DNA of 64,000 bases from Halictus rubicundus (GCF_050948215.1 NW_027488581.1:124001-188000); one strand, 5' to 3'; counted from the stretch's first letter, positions 31,401-41,771 are shown. The notes: generated from the letters alone by a model not told the origin. Translations and numbers: made by a program.

Positions 31401-34400
31401 GATAGAGGATAGGATAGGATGGAGGATAGGATGGGATAGAGGATATGATAAGATAGAAGATAGGATAGGATAGAGGATATGATAGGATAGAGGATAGGAT
31501 AGGATAGAGGATCGGATAGGATAAATGATAGGATAGGATAGAGGATGGGATAGGATAGAGGATAGGAAAGTATAGAGGATAGGATAGGATTGAGGATAGG
31601 ACAGGATAGAGGATAGCATAGGATAGAGGAATAGGATAGGATAGAGGACAGGATTGGATAGAGGATGGGATACGATAGAGGATAGGATAAGATGGAGGAT
31701 AGTATTGGATAGAGGATAGGAAAGGACAGTGGATAGGATGTGATAGAAGATAGGACTGGATAGATGGTAGGATACGGTAGAGGATAGGATAGGATAGAGG
31801 ATAGTATAGGATAGAGGATAGGATAGGATGGAGGATAGGATGGGATAGAGGATAGGATTGGACAGCGGATAGGATAGGATAGAGGATAGGATACGATAGA
31901 GGATAGGATAGGATAGAGGATGGGATAGAATAGAGGATAAGATAGGATAGAGGATAGGATACGATAGAGGATGGGATAGGATAGAGGATAGGATAGGATA
32001 GAGGATAGGATTGGATAGAATATAGGATAGGATAGAGGATAGGATAGGATAGAGGATAGGATTGGATAGAGGATAGGATAGGATTGAGGATAGGATAGGA
32101 TAGAGCATAGGATGGGATAGAGGATAGGATAGAATAGATGGTAGGATAGGATAGAGGATAGGATATGATGGAGGATAGGAAGGGATAGAGGATAGGATAT
32201 GATAGAAGATAGGATAGGATAGATGGTAGGATACAGTAGAGGATAGGATAGGATAGAGGATAGTATAGGATAGAGGATAGGATAGGATGGAGGATAGGAT
32301 GGGATAGAGGATATGACAAGATAGTAGATAGGATAGGATAGAGGATAGGATAGGATAGAGGATAGGATAGGATAGAGGATAGCATAGGATAGAGGAATAG
32401 GATAGGATAGAGGATAGGATGGGATAGAGGATATGATAAGATAGAAGATAGGATAGGATAGAGGATAGGATAGGATAGAGGATGGGATAGGATAGAGGAT
32501 AGGATAGGATAGAGGATACGGTTGGATAGAGGATAGGGTGGGATAGAGGATATGATAAGATAGAAGATAGGATAGGATAGAGGATGGGATAGGATAGAGT
32601 ATAGGATAGGATAGAGGGTGGGATAGGATAGAGGATAGGATAGGATAAAGGATAGCATAGGATAGAGGAATAGGATAGGATAGAGGATAGGATGGGGTAG
32701 AGGATAGGATAGGATAGAGGATAGGATTGGATAGAGGATAGGATAGGATAGACGATAGGATAGGATAGAGTATAGGATAGGATAGAGGATAGGATTGGAT
32801 AGAGGATAGGATACGATAGAGGATAGCATAGGATAGAGGATGGGATACGATAGCGGATAGGATGGGATAGAGGATAGGATGGGATAGAGGATAGGATAGG
32901 ATAGATGGTAGGTTACGATAGAGGATAGGATACGATAGAGGAGAGTATAGAGGATAGGAAAGGTTAGACGATAGGATAGGATAGAGGCTAGAATAGGATA
33001 GAGGATAGGATTGGACAGCGGATAGGATAGGATAGAGGATAGGATACGATAGAGGATAGGATAGGATAGAGGATAGTATAGGATAGAGGATAGGATAGGA
33101 TGGAGGATAGGATGGGATAGAGGATATGATCAGATAGAAGATAGGATAGGATAGAGGATAGGATAGGATAGAGTATAGGATAGGATAGAGGATAGGATAG
33201 GATAGAGGGTAGCATAGGACAGAGGAATAGGATAGGATAGAGGATAGGATAGGATAGAGGATACTATTGGATAGAGGATAGGATAGGATCGAGGATAGGA
33301 TAAGATGGAGGATAGGATGGGATAGAGGATAGGATAAGACTGAGGATAGGAGAGGATAGAGGATAGGGTCGGATAGAGGATAGGATTAGATAGAGGATAG
33401 GATAGGATAGAGGGTAGCATAGGATAGAGGAATAGGATAGGATAGAGGATAGGATAGGATAGAGGATAGGATAGGACAGAGGGTAGCATAGGATAGAGGA
33501 ATAGGATAGGATAGAGGACAGGATACGGTAGAGGATAGAATAGGATAGAGGATAGGATAGGATAAATGAGAGGATACGATAGAGGATAGGATTGGATAGA
33601 GGATAGGATACGATAGAGGATAGGATAGGATGGAGGATAGTATTGGATAGAGGATAGGATAAGATAGAGGGTAGGAAAGGACAGTGGATAGGATGTGATA
33701 GAAGATACGACAGGATAGATGTTAGGATACGGGAGAGGATAGGATAGGATGGAGGATAGTATAGGATAGAGGATATGATAGGATGGAGGATAGGATGGGA
33801 TAGAGGATATGACAAGATAGTAGATAGGATAGGATAGAGGATAGGATAGGATAGAGGATAGGATAGGATAAAGTATAGGATACGATAGAGGATAGGATTG
33901 GATAGAGGATAGGATACGATAGAGGATAGGATAGGATGGAGGATAGTATTGGATAGAGGATAGGATAAGATAGAGGGTAGGAAACGACAGTGGATAGGAT
34001 GTGATAGAAGATAGGACAGGATACATGTTAGGATACGGTAGAGGATAGGATAGGATAGAGGATAGTATAGGATAGAGGATAGGATAGGATAGAGGATCGG
34101 ATAGGATAAATGATAGGATAGGATAGAGGATAGGATAGGATAGCGGATAGGATAAGATAGAGGATAGGATAGGATAGAGGATAGGATAGGATAGAGGATA
34201 GGATATGATGGAGGATAGGATGGGATAGAGGATAGGATAGGATGGAGGATAGGATGGAATAGAGGATAGGATGGAATAGAGGATAGGATGAGATAGAGGA
34301 TAGGATAGGATAGAGGATAGGATATGATAGAGGATAGGATAGGATAGAGGATGGGATACGATAGCGGATAGGATGTGATAGAGGATAGGATAGGATAGAT

Positions 34401-36700
34401 GGTAGGATACGATAGAGCATAGGATGGGATAGAGGATAGGATAGAATAGATGGTAGGATAGGATAGAGGATAGGATATGATGGAGGATAGGATGGGATAG
34501 AGGATAGGATAGGATAGAGTATAGGATAGGATAGAGGGTAGCACAGGATAGAGGAATATAATAGGATAGAGGATAGGATACGATAGAGGATGGGATAGGA
34601 TAGAGGATAGGATAGGATAGAGGATAGGATTGGATAGAAGATAGGATAGGATAGAGGATAGGATAGGATAGAGTATAGGATAGGATAGAGGGTAGCACAG
34701 GATAGAGGAATAGGATAGGATAGAGGATAGGATAGGATAGAGGATAGGATTGGATAGAGGATAGGATAGGATCGAGGATAGGATAAGATGGAGGATAGGA
34801 TGGGATAGAGGATAGGATAAGACTGAGGATAGGAGAGGATAGAGGATAGGGTCGGATAGAGGATAGGATTAGATAGAGGATAGGATAGGATAGAGGATAG
34901 GATAGGATAGTGGATAGGATTGGATAGAGGATAGGATAGGATCGAGGATAGGATAGGATAGAGCATAGGATGGGATAGAGGATAGGATAGGATAGATGGT
35001 AGGATAGGATAGAGGACAGGATACGATAGAGGATAGGATAGGATAGAGGGTAGCATAGGATAGAGGAATAGGATAGGATAGAGGATAGGATAGGATAGAG
35101 GATAGGATAGGATAGAGGGTAGCATAGGATAGAGGAATAGGATAGGATAGAGGACAGGATACGGTAGAGGATAGAATAGGATAGAGGATAGGATAGGATA
35201 AATGAGAGGATACGATAGAGGATAGGATTGGATAGAGGATAGGATACGATAGAGGATAGGATAGGATGGAGGATAGTATTGGATAGAGGATAGGATAAGA
35301 TAGAGGATATAATACGATAGAGGATGGGATAGGATAGAGGATAGGATAGGATAGAGGATAGGATTGGATAGAGGATAGGATAGGATAGAGTATAGGATAG
35401 GATAGAGGATAGGATTGGATAGAGGATAGGATACGATAGAGGATAGGATAGGATGGAGGATAGTATTGGATAGAGGATAGGATAAGATAGAGGGTAGGAA
35501 ACGACAGTGGATAGGATGTGATAGAAGATAGGACAGGATAGATGTTAGGATACGGTAGAGGATAGGATAGGATAGAGGATAGTATAGGATAGGATAGAGG
35601 ATCGGATAGGATAAATGATAGGATAGGATAGAGGATAGGATAGGATAGCGGATAGGATAAGATAGAGGATAGGATAGGATAGAGGATAGGATAGGATAGA
35701 GCATAGGATGGGATAGAGGATAGGATAGAATAGATGGTAGGATAGGATAGAGGATAGGATATGATGGAGGATAGGAGGGATAGAGGATAGGATAGGATAG
35801 AGTATAGGATAGGATAGAGGGTAGCACAGGATAGAGGAATAGGATAGGATAGAGGATAGGATACGATAGAAGATGGGATAGGATAGAGGATAGGATAGGA
35901 TAGAGGATAGGATTGGATAGAGGATAGGATAGGATAGAGGATAGGATGGGATAGAGGATAGGATTGGATAGAGGATAGGATAGGATCGAGGATAGGATAG
36001 GATAGAGCATAGGATGGGATAGAGGATAGGATAGGATAGAGGATAGGATAGGATGGAGGATAGGATGAGATAGAGGATATGATAAGATAGAAGATAGGAT
36101 AGGATAGAGGATAGGATAGGATAGAGTATAGGATAGGATAGAAGATAGGATAGGATAGAGGCTAGAATAGGATAGAGGATAGGATTGGACAGCGGATAGG
36201 ATAGGATAGAGGATAGGATACGATAGAGGATAGGATAGGATAGAGGATAGTATAGGATAGAGGATAGGATAGGATGGAGGATAGGATGGGATAGAGGATA
36301 TGATCAGATAGAAGATAGGATAGGATAGAGGATAGGATAGGATAGAGTATAGGATAGGATAGAGGATAGGATAGGATAGAGGGTAGCATAGGACAGAGGA
36401 ATAGGATAGGATAGAGGATAGGATAGGATAGAGGATAGGATTGGATAGAGGATAGGATAGGATCGAGGATAGGATAAGATGGAGGATAGGAAAGTATAGA
36501 GGATAGGATAGGATTGAGGATAGGACAGGATAGGGGATAGGATACGATAGAGGATAGGATAGGATAGATGATAGGATAGGATCGAGGATAGGATGGAATA
36601 GAGGATAGGATGAGATAGAGGATAGGATAGGATAGAGGATAGGATAGGATAGGGGATAGGATATGATAGAGGACAGGATAGGATAGAGGATGGGATACGA
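22497..36700. repeat. 17-bp GGATA satellite, block D
   Basis: Continuous satellite with higher-order units of about 1.1-2.6 kb. A composite marked by GATGTTAGGATACGG (around 22318, 24175, 25321, 26774, 27920, 29049) repeats at spacings of 1857, 1146, 1453, 1146 and 1129 bp. From 32.2 to 36.5 kb, segments related to 20.5-22.5 kb reappear; for example the stretch around 32988 matches 21110 and 13674, and itself recurs at 36162 (offset 3,174 bp). The very long minus-strand open frames here (the largest spans 21110-28609) are satellite artefacts. No gene is visible. Confidence 0.85.
23392..28606. repeat. 2,599-bp tandem higher-order duplication
   Basis: Two abutting copies, about 23392-25990 and 25991-28606, match at a constant offset of 2,599 bp. 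I checked this at AGATGGTAGGATAGG (23507 and 26106), at TAGTGG (23421 and 26020) and at the CGAGG near 24841 and 27440. The second copy begins where the first ends. Each unit divides into two related sub-blocks of 1,146 and 1,453 bp, so the structure is a repeat of a repeat of a 17-bp repeat. The few differences between copies are single-base changes. Confidence 0.8.
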
Positions 36701-38014
36701 TAGCGGATAGGATAGGATAGAAGATAGGATAGGATAGAGGATAGGATAGGATAGAGGATAGGATAGGTTAGAGGATACGATTGGGGATAGAATAGGATAG
36801 ATGATATTATAGGATAGAAGATAGAATATGATAGAGTATTCGATATTATAGAGGATAGGGTAGGATAGAGGATGGGATATAATAGAGGATAGGATAGGTA
36901 ATTGGATAGGATAGAGGATAGGATAGAATAGAGAATAGGATAGGATACATGTTATTATAGGATAGAGGATAGGATATGATAGAGTATACGATATTATAGT
37001 GGATAGGATGGGATAGAGGATAGGATACGATAGAGGATGGGATAGGATAGAGGATAGGATAGGATAGAGTATAGGATAGGATAGAGGATAGGATACGATA
37101 GAGGATGGGATATAATAGAGGATAGGATAGGTAATTGGATAGGATAGAGGATAGGATAGAATAGAGAATAGGATAGGATACATGTTATTATAGGATAGAG
37201 GATAGGATATGATAGAGTATACGATATTATAGTGGATAGGATGGGATAGAGGATAGGATATGATTGAGGAAATGATAGGATTGAGGATAGGATTGGATAG
37301 AGGATAGGATAGGATAGAGGATAGGATAGGATACAGTATAGGATAGGATAGAGGATAGGATACGATAGAGGATGGGATAGGATAGAGGATAGGATAGGAT
37401 AGAGTATAGGATAGGATAGAGGATAGGATACGATAGAGGATGGGATAGGATAGAGGATAGGATAGGATGGAGGATAGGATTGGATAGAGGATAGGATAGG
37501 ATAGAGGTTACGATTGGGGATTGGGTAGGATAGAATAGAGGATAAGATACGATAGATGATAGGATAGGATAGAGAATAGGATAGGATATATGATATTATA
37601 GGATAGAGGATAGCATATTATACACTATAGGATAGGATAGTATAAAGGATAGGATAGGATAGAGGATGGGATAGGGGATAGAATAGGATAGATGATATTA
37701 TAGGATAGAAGATAGAATATGATAGAGTATTCGATATTATAGAGGATAGGGTAGGATAGAGGATGGGATAGGATAGAGGATAGGATAGGTAATTGGATAG
37801 GATAGAGGATAGGATAGAATAGAGAATAGGATAGGATACATGTTATTATAGGATAGAGGATAGGATAGGATAGAGTATACGATATTATAGTGGATAGGAT
37901 GGGATAGAGGATAGGATATGATTGAGGAAAGGATAGGATTGAGGATAGGATTGGATAGAGGATAGGATAGGATAGAGGATAGGATAGGATAGAGTATAGG
38001 ATAGGATAGAGGAT
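36701..38014. repeat. Diverged, AT-richer satellite left of the retroelement
   Basis: The monomers are recognisable but more diverged than elsewhere. Variants rare in the rest of the window cluster here: CGATATTATAG, GATTGGGGATTGGGTAGG, TATTATACACTATAGG and GGTAATTGG. A segment of about 150 bp containing GTAATTGG then GATACATGTTATTATAGG recurs with GTAATTGG at 36898, 37131 and 37789, and again to the right of the retroelement at 42568. This zone separates the C/D higher-order families on the left from the different family on the right. Confidence 0.8.
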
Positions 38015-38031
38015 AGGATACGATAGAGGAT
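37505..38031. repeat. Satellite segment duplicated across the retroelement, left copy (interrupted)
   Basis: This ~527-bp segment matches 42284-42810 at a constant offset of 4,779 bp. Landmarks are CGATTGGGGATTGGG (37511 and 42290), CATATTATACACTATAGG (37614 and 42393), GTAATTGG (37789 and 42568) and TAGAGTATACG (37871 and 42650). The copies agree until 38031, where the retroelement begins, while the right copy continues into ordinary satellite. Subtracting the insert and its target duplication (3,900 bp) leaves an 879-bp repeat offset before insertion. Confidence 0.85.
38015..38031. repeat. Target site duplication, left copy
   Basis: AGGATACGATAGAGGAT is identical to 41915-41931 at the other end of the insert. 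The paralogous uninterrupted site has the sequence once, at 42794-42810, which supports a true target duplication rather than chance adjacency of monomers. Its 17 bp equals one satellite period. Confidence 0.75.
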
Positions 38032-38033
38032 CA

Positions 38034-40937
38034 CCAGCCTGGGGCTCCAAGGAGCATAATCTAAAAGGAACAATACTGTTAGATGAACTTCTAAGAATAA
38101 ATATTTACCCATGTATTCCGGAAGGAGGCCACACATTCGAACGAGGAAGTTCCACTTCAAACTTGGACTTTATAGCGACCACCCAGGACCTGCAAAAGAA
38201 TGAATTAGAATTTTCTAACAAGGTATTGAATTTAGAGTCGGCCTCTGACCATAAATACCTACTTACAGAGTTAAGAACAGCGGACGGAATCTCAAGGAGA
38301 AATACAAACCCTGGAGCTAGATGGAAAGTCACGAGGTCCGGCATCACCAGGCTGGGACTGCCATTGGATCGAACTCTAAGGGATCAGACAATAAATGCTG
38401 GTAGCACGTACACCTACGAAGAAGAAAATAAATTCTTCGAATGTATAGACAAAATCTGCGACGAGGCGCTGGACAAGGCTGATACGACGTCCACAAAAGG
38501 AAGAAGTAATAAATGGTGGAACCCGCAAATAAATAAGGAAAGAGCAAAAACGCAAAGGCTAAGGAGAGCCGCACAAAAAGCCAGGAAGAAAGGAAAAAAT
38601 GACGAAAGGGAGGCATTAACTTACCTGTATAAACTTGCGAAAAAGAATCTCCAGAGAGTCATTAGTAAATCAAAGGAACAAACCTGGAAAGAACTTTGCG
38701 AAACAATCGACAAAGATGTATGGGGTAAACCATACAAAGCGGTCATGAGACAGGTCAAAAACAATAATCCACCAGCGACTCTTTCCGCACAATTTGCAGG
38801 AAAAGTTATGAAGGGGCTCTTTCCTCAAAAAGAGCAGCTAGCGGAACAACAAGGAGGTAGAAACGCAGCAGAAACACATAATCTACCTGTTTCAAATGAT
38901 TTCAGGTCAATACCAATTCCGGATATCACCTCGGAAGAAGTCCTGGAAGCTGCCAAACTCCTGAAACCGGGAAAGGCGCCTGGCACTGACGGCATGCAAC
39001 CAGAAATCCTCAAGGCACTGGTGCAATTTAGACCTGACAGGTTTGCCGCCTTATACAATGGAATCCTGACGAGAGGAATTATGCCGCAAAAATGGAAATA
39101 CGCCAGAACCGTTCTGTTGAGGAAGGAAGGTAAGGACCCCTCCACCCCCTCAGCTTATAGACCCATATGCATTTTAGACGCCTCCGCTAAGCTGTTCGAG
39201 TACGTTATCCGAGCGAGGCTCCACGAAGAGCTTGGAGAGAAGCCGTTCAGTGTTTGCCAGTATGGATTCACTAAAGGAACCTCGACAGTCCACGCTATGG
39301 AGGAAGTGAGGCAAGCAGCTATAGAGGCCTCAAGCAAAAATAGGTTTGCTGCATTAATCGCGTTGGATGTCAAAAACGCGTTTAACACGCTTAGCTGGAC
39401 GGCCATCCATAGAGAAGTAACAAATAGAAAAATCCCCGAGTACCTCGCTCGGATACTAAAAGACTATTTCAGATGTAGAGCAGTGAAATATGAAGCACCT
39501 GAAGAAACGATACGCCTAAACATGAAAATGGGAGTCCCCCAGGGCTCAGTCCTGGGCCCCTTTTTATGGAATATGGTATATGATGGACTACTTAGTGCAA
39601 ATAACCTACCGATGTGTAAAAAAATTGCCTTTGCAGATGATCTAGCGATAATCGTACAAGCAGCAACAGTCAGAAGACTAAAAATAAGAGCCGAACAGAT
39701 GGCAGAAGAAGCTAGACTGTGGATGACCACTGCGGGTCTAGAATTAGCAGAAAGTAAAACAGAAATTATTATGCTAAACCGTAAGAGGGTGGAGGGTGAA
39801 CTTACCTTCAGGATCGGAGAAGCTGAAATAAAGCCAACTACGGAACTAAGGTACTTGGGAGTTATCTTCGACTCCAATAAAAATTTCAAACAACAAATCG
39901 AAAGATCAACTAACAAGGCCATTAGGACGATGTCTGCCCTGAGCAGAATCATGACGAATTCAATGAGAACGAAACAATCAGGACGAAAGCTCTATTATAT
40001 GACTATGGAATCGATTGTTCTTTATGGAGCACCGATATGGGCAGAAGCAGCAGACAAACCGACCAACAGGAAATTATTGAAGAGAACACAGAAAATTGGG
40101 CTAACAAGGGTAGTATCGGCGTATAGGTCAGTTCCACTAGAAACGCTATCGGTATTATCCGGAGTTGTACCCTGGAACCTGAAAATAAGAGAAAGGAGAG
40201 AAACCTTCGAGAAAGAAAATGAAGTGGCAGAATTAATAAGCTACGAAAGAAGAAACAGAGAGGAAACCGGGGACAGAAGGAATACACACACGCACACACA
40301 CACCCACACATACACACACACGCATACACTAACAGAGACCCCGGTAGATACAGAAGAAAACGCAGAGGAGACAATGGAAGTAATGAGAAACAGCATGAAA
40401 AAGGTTATAAGGAAGCAAGCAAGAGAAAACACCTTACAGAAGTGGCAAGAGGAATGGGATGATGCGACGGTGGGAAGATGGACTCACCGACTCATCCCAG
40501 ATATAGAGAAATGGATCAACAGAAAACATGGTCAACTAAATTTTTATATTACCCAAGCCCTTACGGGGCACGGTGTTTTTAATAATTTCAGGAAAAGAAT
40601 AGGTAAAACAGCCTCCGACGAGTGTTGGTACCATCACGGAGTCCCCGATACACCGGATCACACACTCGTTGCATGCCTCAGATGGGAGGAAGAACGAAAA
40701 CCACTGGTGGAGGCATTAAAAACCAGACCAGAAAACCTCACTATAGAAATCATCATGGAGGGGATCCTGGCGGAGGAAACGACATGGATAATCTTTGCAA
40801 ACTTCTGTAAGGACATCTTGAGAAAGAAGGAGGAAGAAGAGAGAAAAAGAGAAAAGGATCTCAGGGACAACCTGATCATGAGGGACACCGAGGAAGACCT
40901 GGAATCAGCTGACGCCGAGAGGATGATAGAATTATAA
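38034..40937 (+). CDS. ORF2 remnant: endonuclease C-terminus, reverse transcriptase and C-terminal domain (5'-truncated)
   Basis: A 967-residue open frame with no genuine start: it is open from the first insert base and the element lost its 5' end. No in-frame ATG precedes the conserved domains (38163 is TTG). The first residues include PAWGS, then TFERGSSTSNLDF and SDH (38244-38252), the last motifs of an APE-type endonuclease. Counting from the TTG at 38163, the reverse transcriptase lies at about 260-570: GKAPGTDG (270-277), AYRPICILDASAKLFEYVI (331-349), motif A ALDVKNAF with catalytic Asp402, motif B GVPQGSVLGP (457-466), and the FADD box with Asp492/Asp493. The thumb has LRYLGVIFD. The C-terminus has GRWTHRLIPDI, TQALTGHGVF and a zinc-knuckle-like C-x2-H-x8-H-x4-C (821-838). 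A Thr-His run interrupts 708-722. The stop is TAA at 40935-40937. The intact enzyme would nick DNA and reverse transcribe element RNA at the nick; this copy lacks most of the endonuclease. Confidence 0.88.
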   Translation, partial: PAWGSKEHNLKGTILLDELLRINIYPCIPEGGHTFERGSSTSNLDFIATTQDLQKNELEFSNKVLNLESASDHKYLLTELRTADGISRRNTNPGARWKVTRSGITRLGLPLDRTLRDQTINAGSTYTYEEENKFFECIDKICDEALDKADTTSTKGRSNKWWNPQINKERAKTQRLRRAAQKARKKGKNDEREALTYLYKLAKKNLQRVISKSKEQTWKELCETIDKDVWGKPYKAVMRQVKNNNPPATLSAQFAGKVMKGLFPQKEQLAEQQGGRNAAETHNLPVSNDFRSIPIPDITSEEVLEAAKLLKPGKAPGTDGMQPEILKALVQFRPDRFAALYNGILTRGIMPQKWKYARTVLLRKEGKDPSTPSAYRPICILDASAKLFEYVIRARLHEELGEKPFSVCQYGFTKGTSTVHAMEEVRQAAIEASSKNRFAALIALDVKNAFNTLSWTAIHREVTNRKIPEYLARILKDYFRCRAVKYEAPEETIRLNMKMGVPQGSVLGPFLWNMVYDGLLSANNLPMCKKIAFADDLAIIVQAATVRRLKIRAEQMAEEARLWMTTAGLELAESKTEIIMLNRKRVEGELTFRIGEAEIKPTTELRYLGVIFDSNKNFKQQIERSTNKAIRTMSALSRIMTNSMRTKQSGRKLYYMTMESIVLYGAPIWAEAADKPTNRKLLKRTQKIGLTRVVSAYRSVPLETLSVLSGVVPWNLKIRERRETFEKENEVAELISYERRNREETGDRRNTHTHTHTHTYTHTHTLTETPVDTEENAEETMEVMRNSMKKVIRKQARENTLQKWQEEWDDATVGRWTHRLIPDIEKWINRKHGQLNFYITQALTGHGVFNNFRKRIGKTASDECWYHHGVPDTPDHTLVACLRWEEERKPLVEALKTRPENLTIEIIMEGILAEETTWIIFANFCKDILRKKEEEERKREKDLRDNLIMRDTEEDLESADAERMIEL
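40284..40329 (+). repeat. In-frame CA microsatellite inside the ORF2 remnant
   Basis: An imperfect CA dinucleotide run, broken by CG, CC and TA interruptions. It is read in frame as alternating Thr and His (residues 708-722 counted from 38163, with one Tyr). It lies between the reverse transcriptase and the GRWT C-terminal domain, in a charged, low-complexity linker, and keeps the frame open on both sides. It is unlike any satellite monomer around the element. Confidence 0.9.
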
Positions 40938-41020
40938 TTAAGTTAAGCGGACTCTCCCTTTGTATTGCATAAGACAGTTAAGAATTTTTTAAACTAAATG
41001 AGAGCATATAGGCGCTAAGA

Positions 41021-41043
41021 TGTTTGTTTTCCCTGTGTTGCAG
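41021..41043 (+). promoter_or_regulatory. Splice-acceptor-like sequence
   Basis: A T-rich pyrimidine tract (TGTTTGTTTTCCCTGTGTTG) runs directly into CAG at 41041-41043. This is a good match to a eukaryotic 3' splice site, and it marks the sharp change from AT-rich sequence to the GC-rich open segment that follows. Whether it is used cannot be told from sequence. Confidence 0.45.
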
Positions 41044-41337
41044 CTCACTCTGGTGCGGGCGGAGGAGGGGGAGGAGGACGAGGACGAGGAAGACGGGACG
41101 GGACGTGTGACCACGCGGGAGAAAACAAGGAGATCTCTGAGTCAACTGACGCCTGTGAATAAGCGGACTTCGCGGGGCCGGGCTAGGCCGACATACGGGA
41201 TACTTACCTTGGATGACCTCCAGCAGACTCACGGGTACTCGCTTCAGTGGACTACACCCAACGTCCGTCTCTCCCCTCTCCCCCCGGGCCGCCTGATGAA
41301 GGGTTGCAGCATGGGAGCAGCATCGAAACACGCCTGA
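41044..41337 (+). other. GC-rich exon-like open segment, unidentified
   Basis: From the acceptor-like CAG the + strand stays open for 97 codons to TGA at 41335-41337, in phase with the codon starting at 41044. It encodes an acidic stretch (EEGEEDEDEEDG), a basic patch (NKRTSRGRARP) and a tail without recognised domain (for example YGILTLDDLQQ). Third codon positions are strongly G/C, unlike the A-rich ORF2. This looks like a terminal coding exon of a cellular gene captured with its intron boundary, but I recognise no family. It could equally be GC-rich 3' UTR that is open by chance. A minus-strand frame also crosses the region, so openness alone is weak evidence. Confidence 0.35.
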
Positions 41338-41457
41338 AACAGAAAGAGAAATGTAAGGACCAGCGGCATAGTGCTTGCTGCAAGCGTTGCAGCGGCACAG
41401 GCGCAATTACCCGCATAGAGCAGGGTTCTGCAGTAACTGAGAGATAGTTGAACTAGG

Positions 41458-41529
41458 ATAAGGTAGATCACTGTAAAAACATTGCAGTTGCCTGTAAAAG
41501 ATCGATAAGGTAGGACGCGTATAAGGTAG
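41458..41529 (+). repeat. Iterated ATAAGGTAG motif in the 3' region
   Basis: The 9-mer ATAAGGTAG occurs at 41458, 41505 and 41521. The first and third copies continue into related sequence (ATCACT and TTCACT). It is too regular for chance in a short stretch and differs from the surrounding satellite. A role in recognition of the element's RNA 3' end is possible but is inference. Confidence 0.5.
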
Positions 41530-41580
41530 TTCACTACCCAAGTGCCGATAACCAGCAGATACGGTATAGGCTTAACAGGG

Positions 41581-41594
41581 GCTGGTTAACCAGC
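41581..41594. repeat. 14-bp perfect palindrome
   Basis: GCTGGTTAACCAGC equals its own reverse complement. It lies just after the iterated motif, in the retroelement's 3' region. In RNA it could only form a tight hairpin or a dimer contact, so function is unknown. Confidence 0.6.
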
Positions 41595-41771
41595 GGCGTA
41601 TTGCTTTCGCATATATAACAAAATGGTCGACAAAGCCAAGCACACGTGGCGACTTATACTTTTATTAATTTTGATATGATAGAACGATCATTTGGAAGCC
41701 AAAATGTGAACATGACGCTTTTTTGAGACGACCAATCATTGGAGACCAGAAATAACCTATAAAAAGAACTA

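Noticed and set aside
1..38014. CRISPR array, because of regular short repeats.
   Set aside because: There are no unique spacers between repeats; the units are contiguous 17-bp variants with higher-order structure, and the window is eukaryotic in character.
36700..38030. A second, degraded mobile element in the AT-rich variant zone.
   Set aside because: The sequence still reads as mutated 17-bp monomers throughout, with no insert boundaries, coding remnant or target duplication.
38015..38031. Treating the 17-bp flanking repeat as mere adjacent monomers.
   Set aside because: The paralogous site at 42794-42810 has a single copy in the same context, so a true target duplication is the simpler reading.
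40622..40810. A 62-codon + strand frame inside ORF2.
   Set aside because: It overlaps the conserved zinc-knuckle region in another frame and has no recognisable domain.
38105..40888. Minus-strand open frames of 63-162 codons opposite the reverse transcriptase.
   Set aside because: They are shadows of the + strand ORF2, with no motifs and composition expected from antisense reading.
41200..41230. U1 snRNA gene, because ATACTTACC matches the U1 5' end.
   Set aside because: The match stops after about 10 bases and the following sequence does not resemble U1.
40978..41534. Minus-strand frames of 96 and 142 codons in the 3' region as genes.
   Set aside because: No recognised domain and low-complexity, Leu/Ser-rich translation in part. 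The only support is a donor-like site, reported separately as a weak finding.
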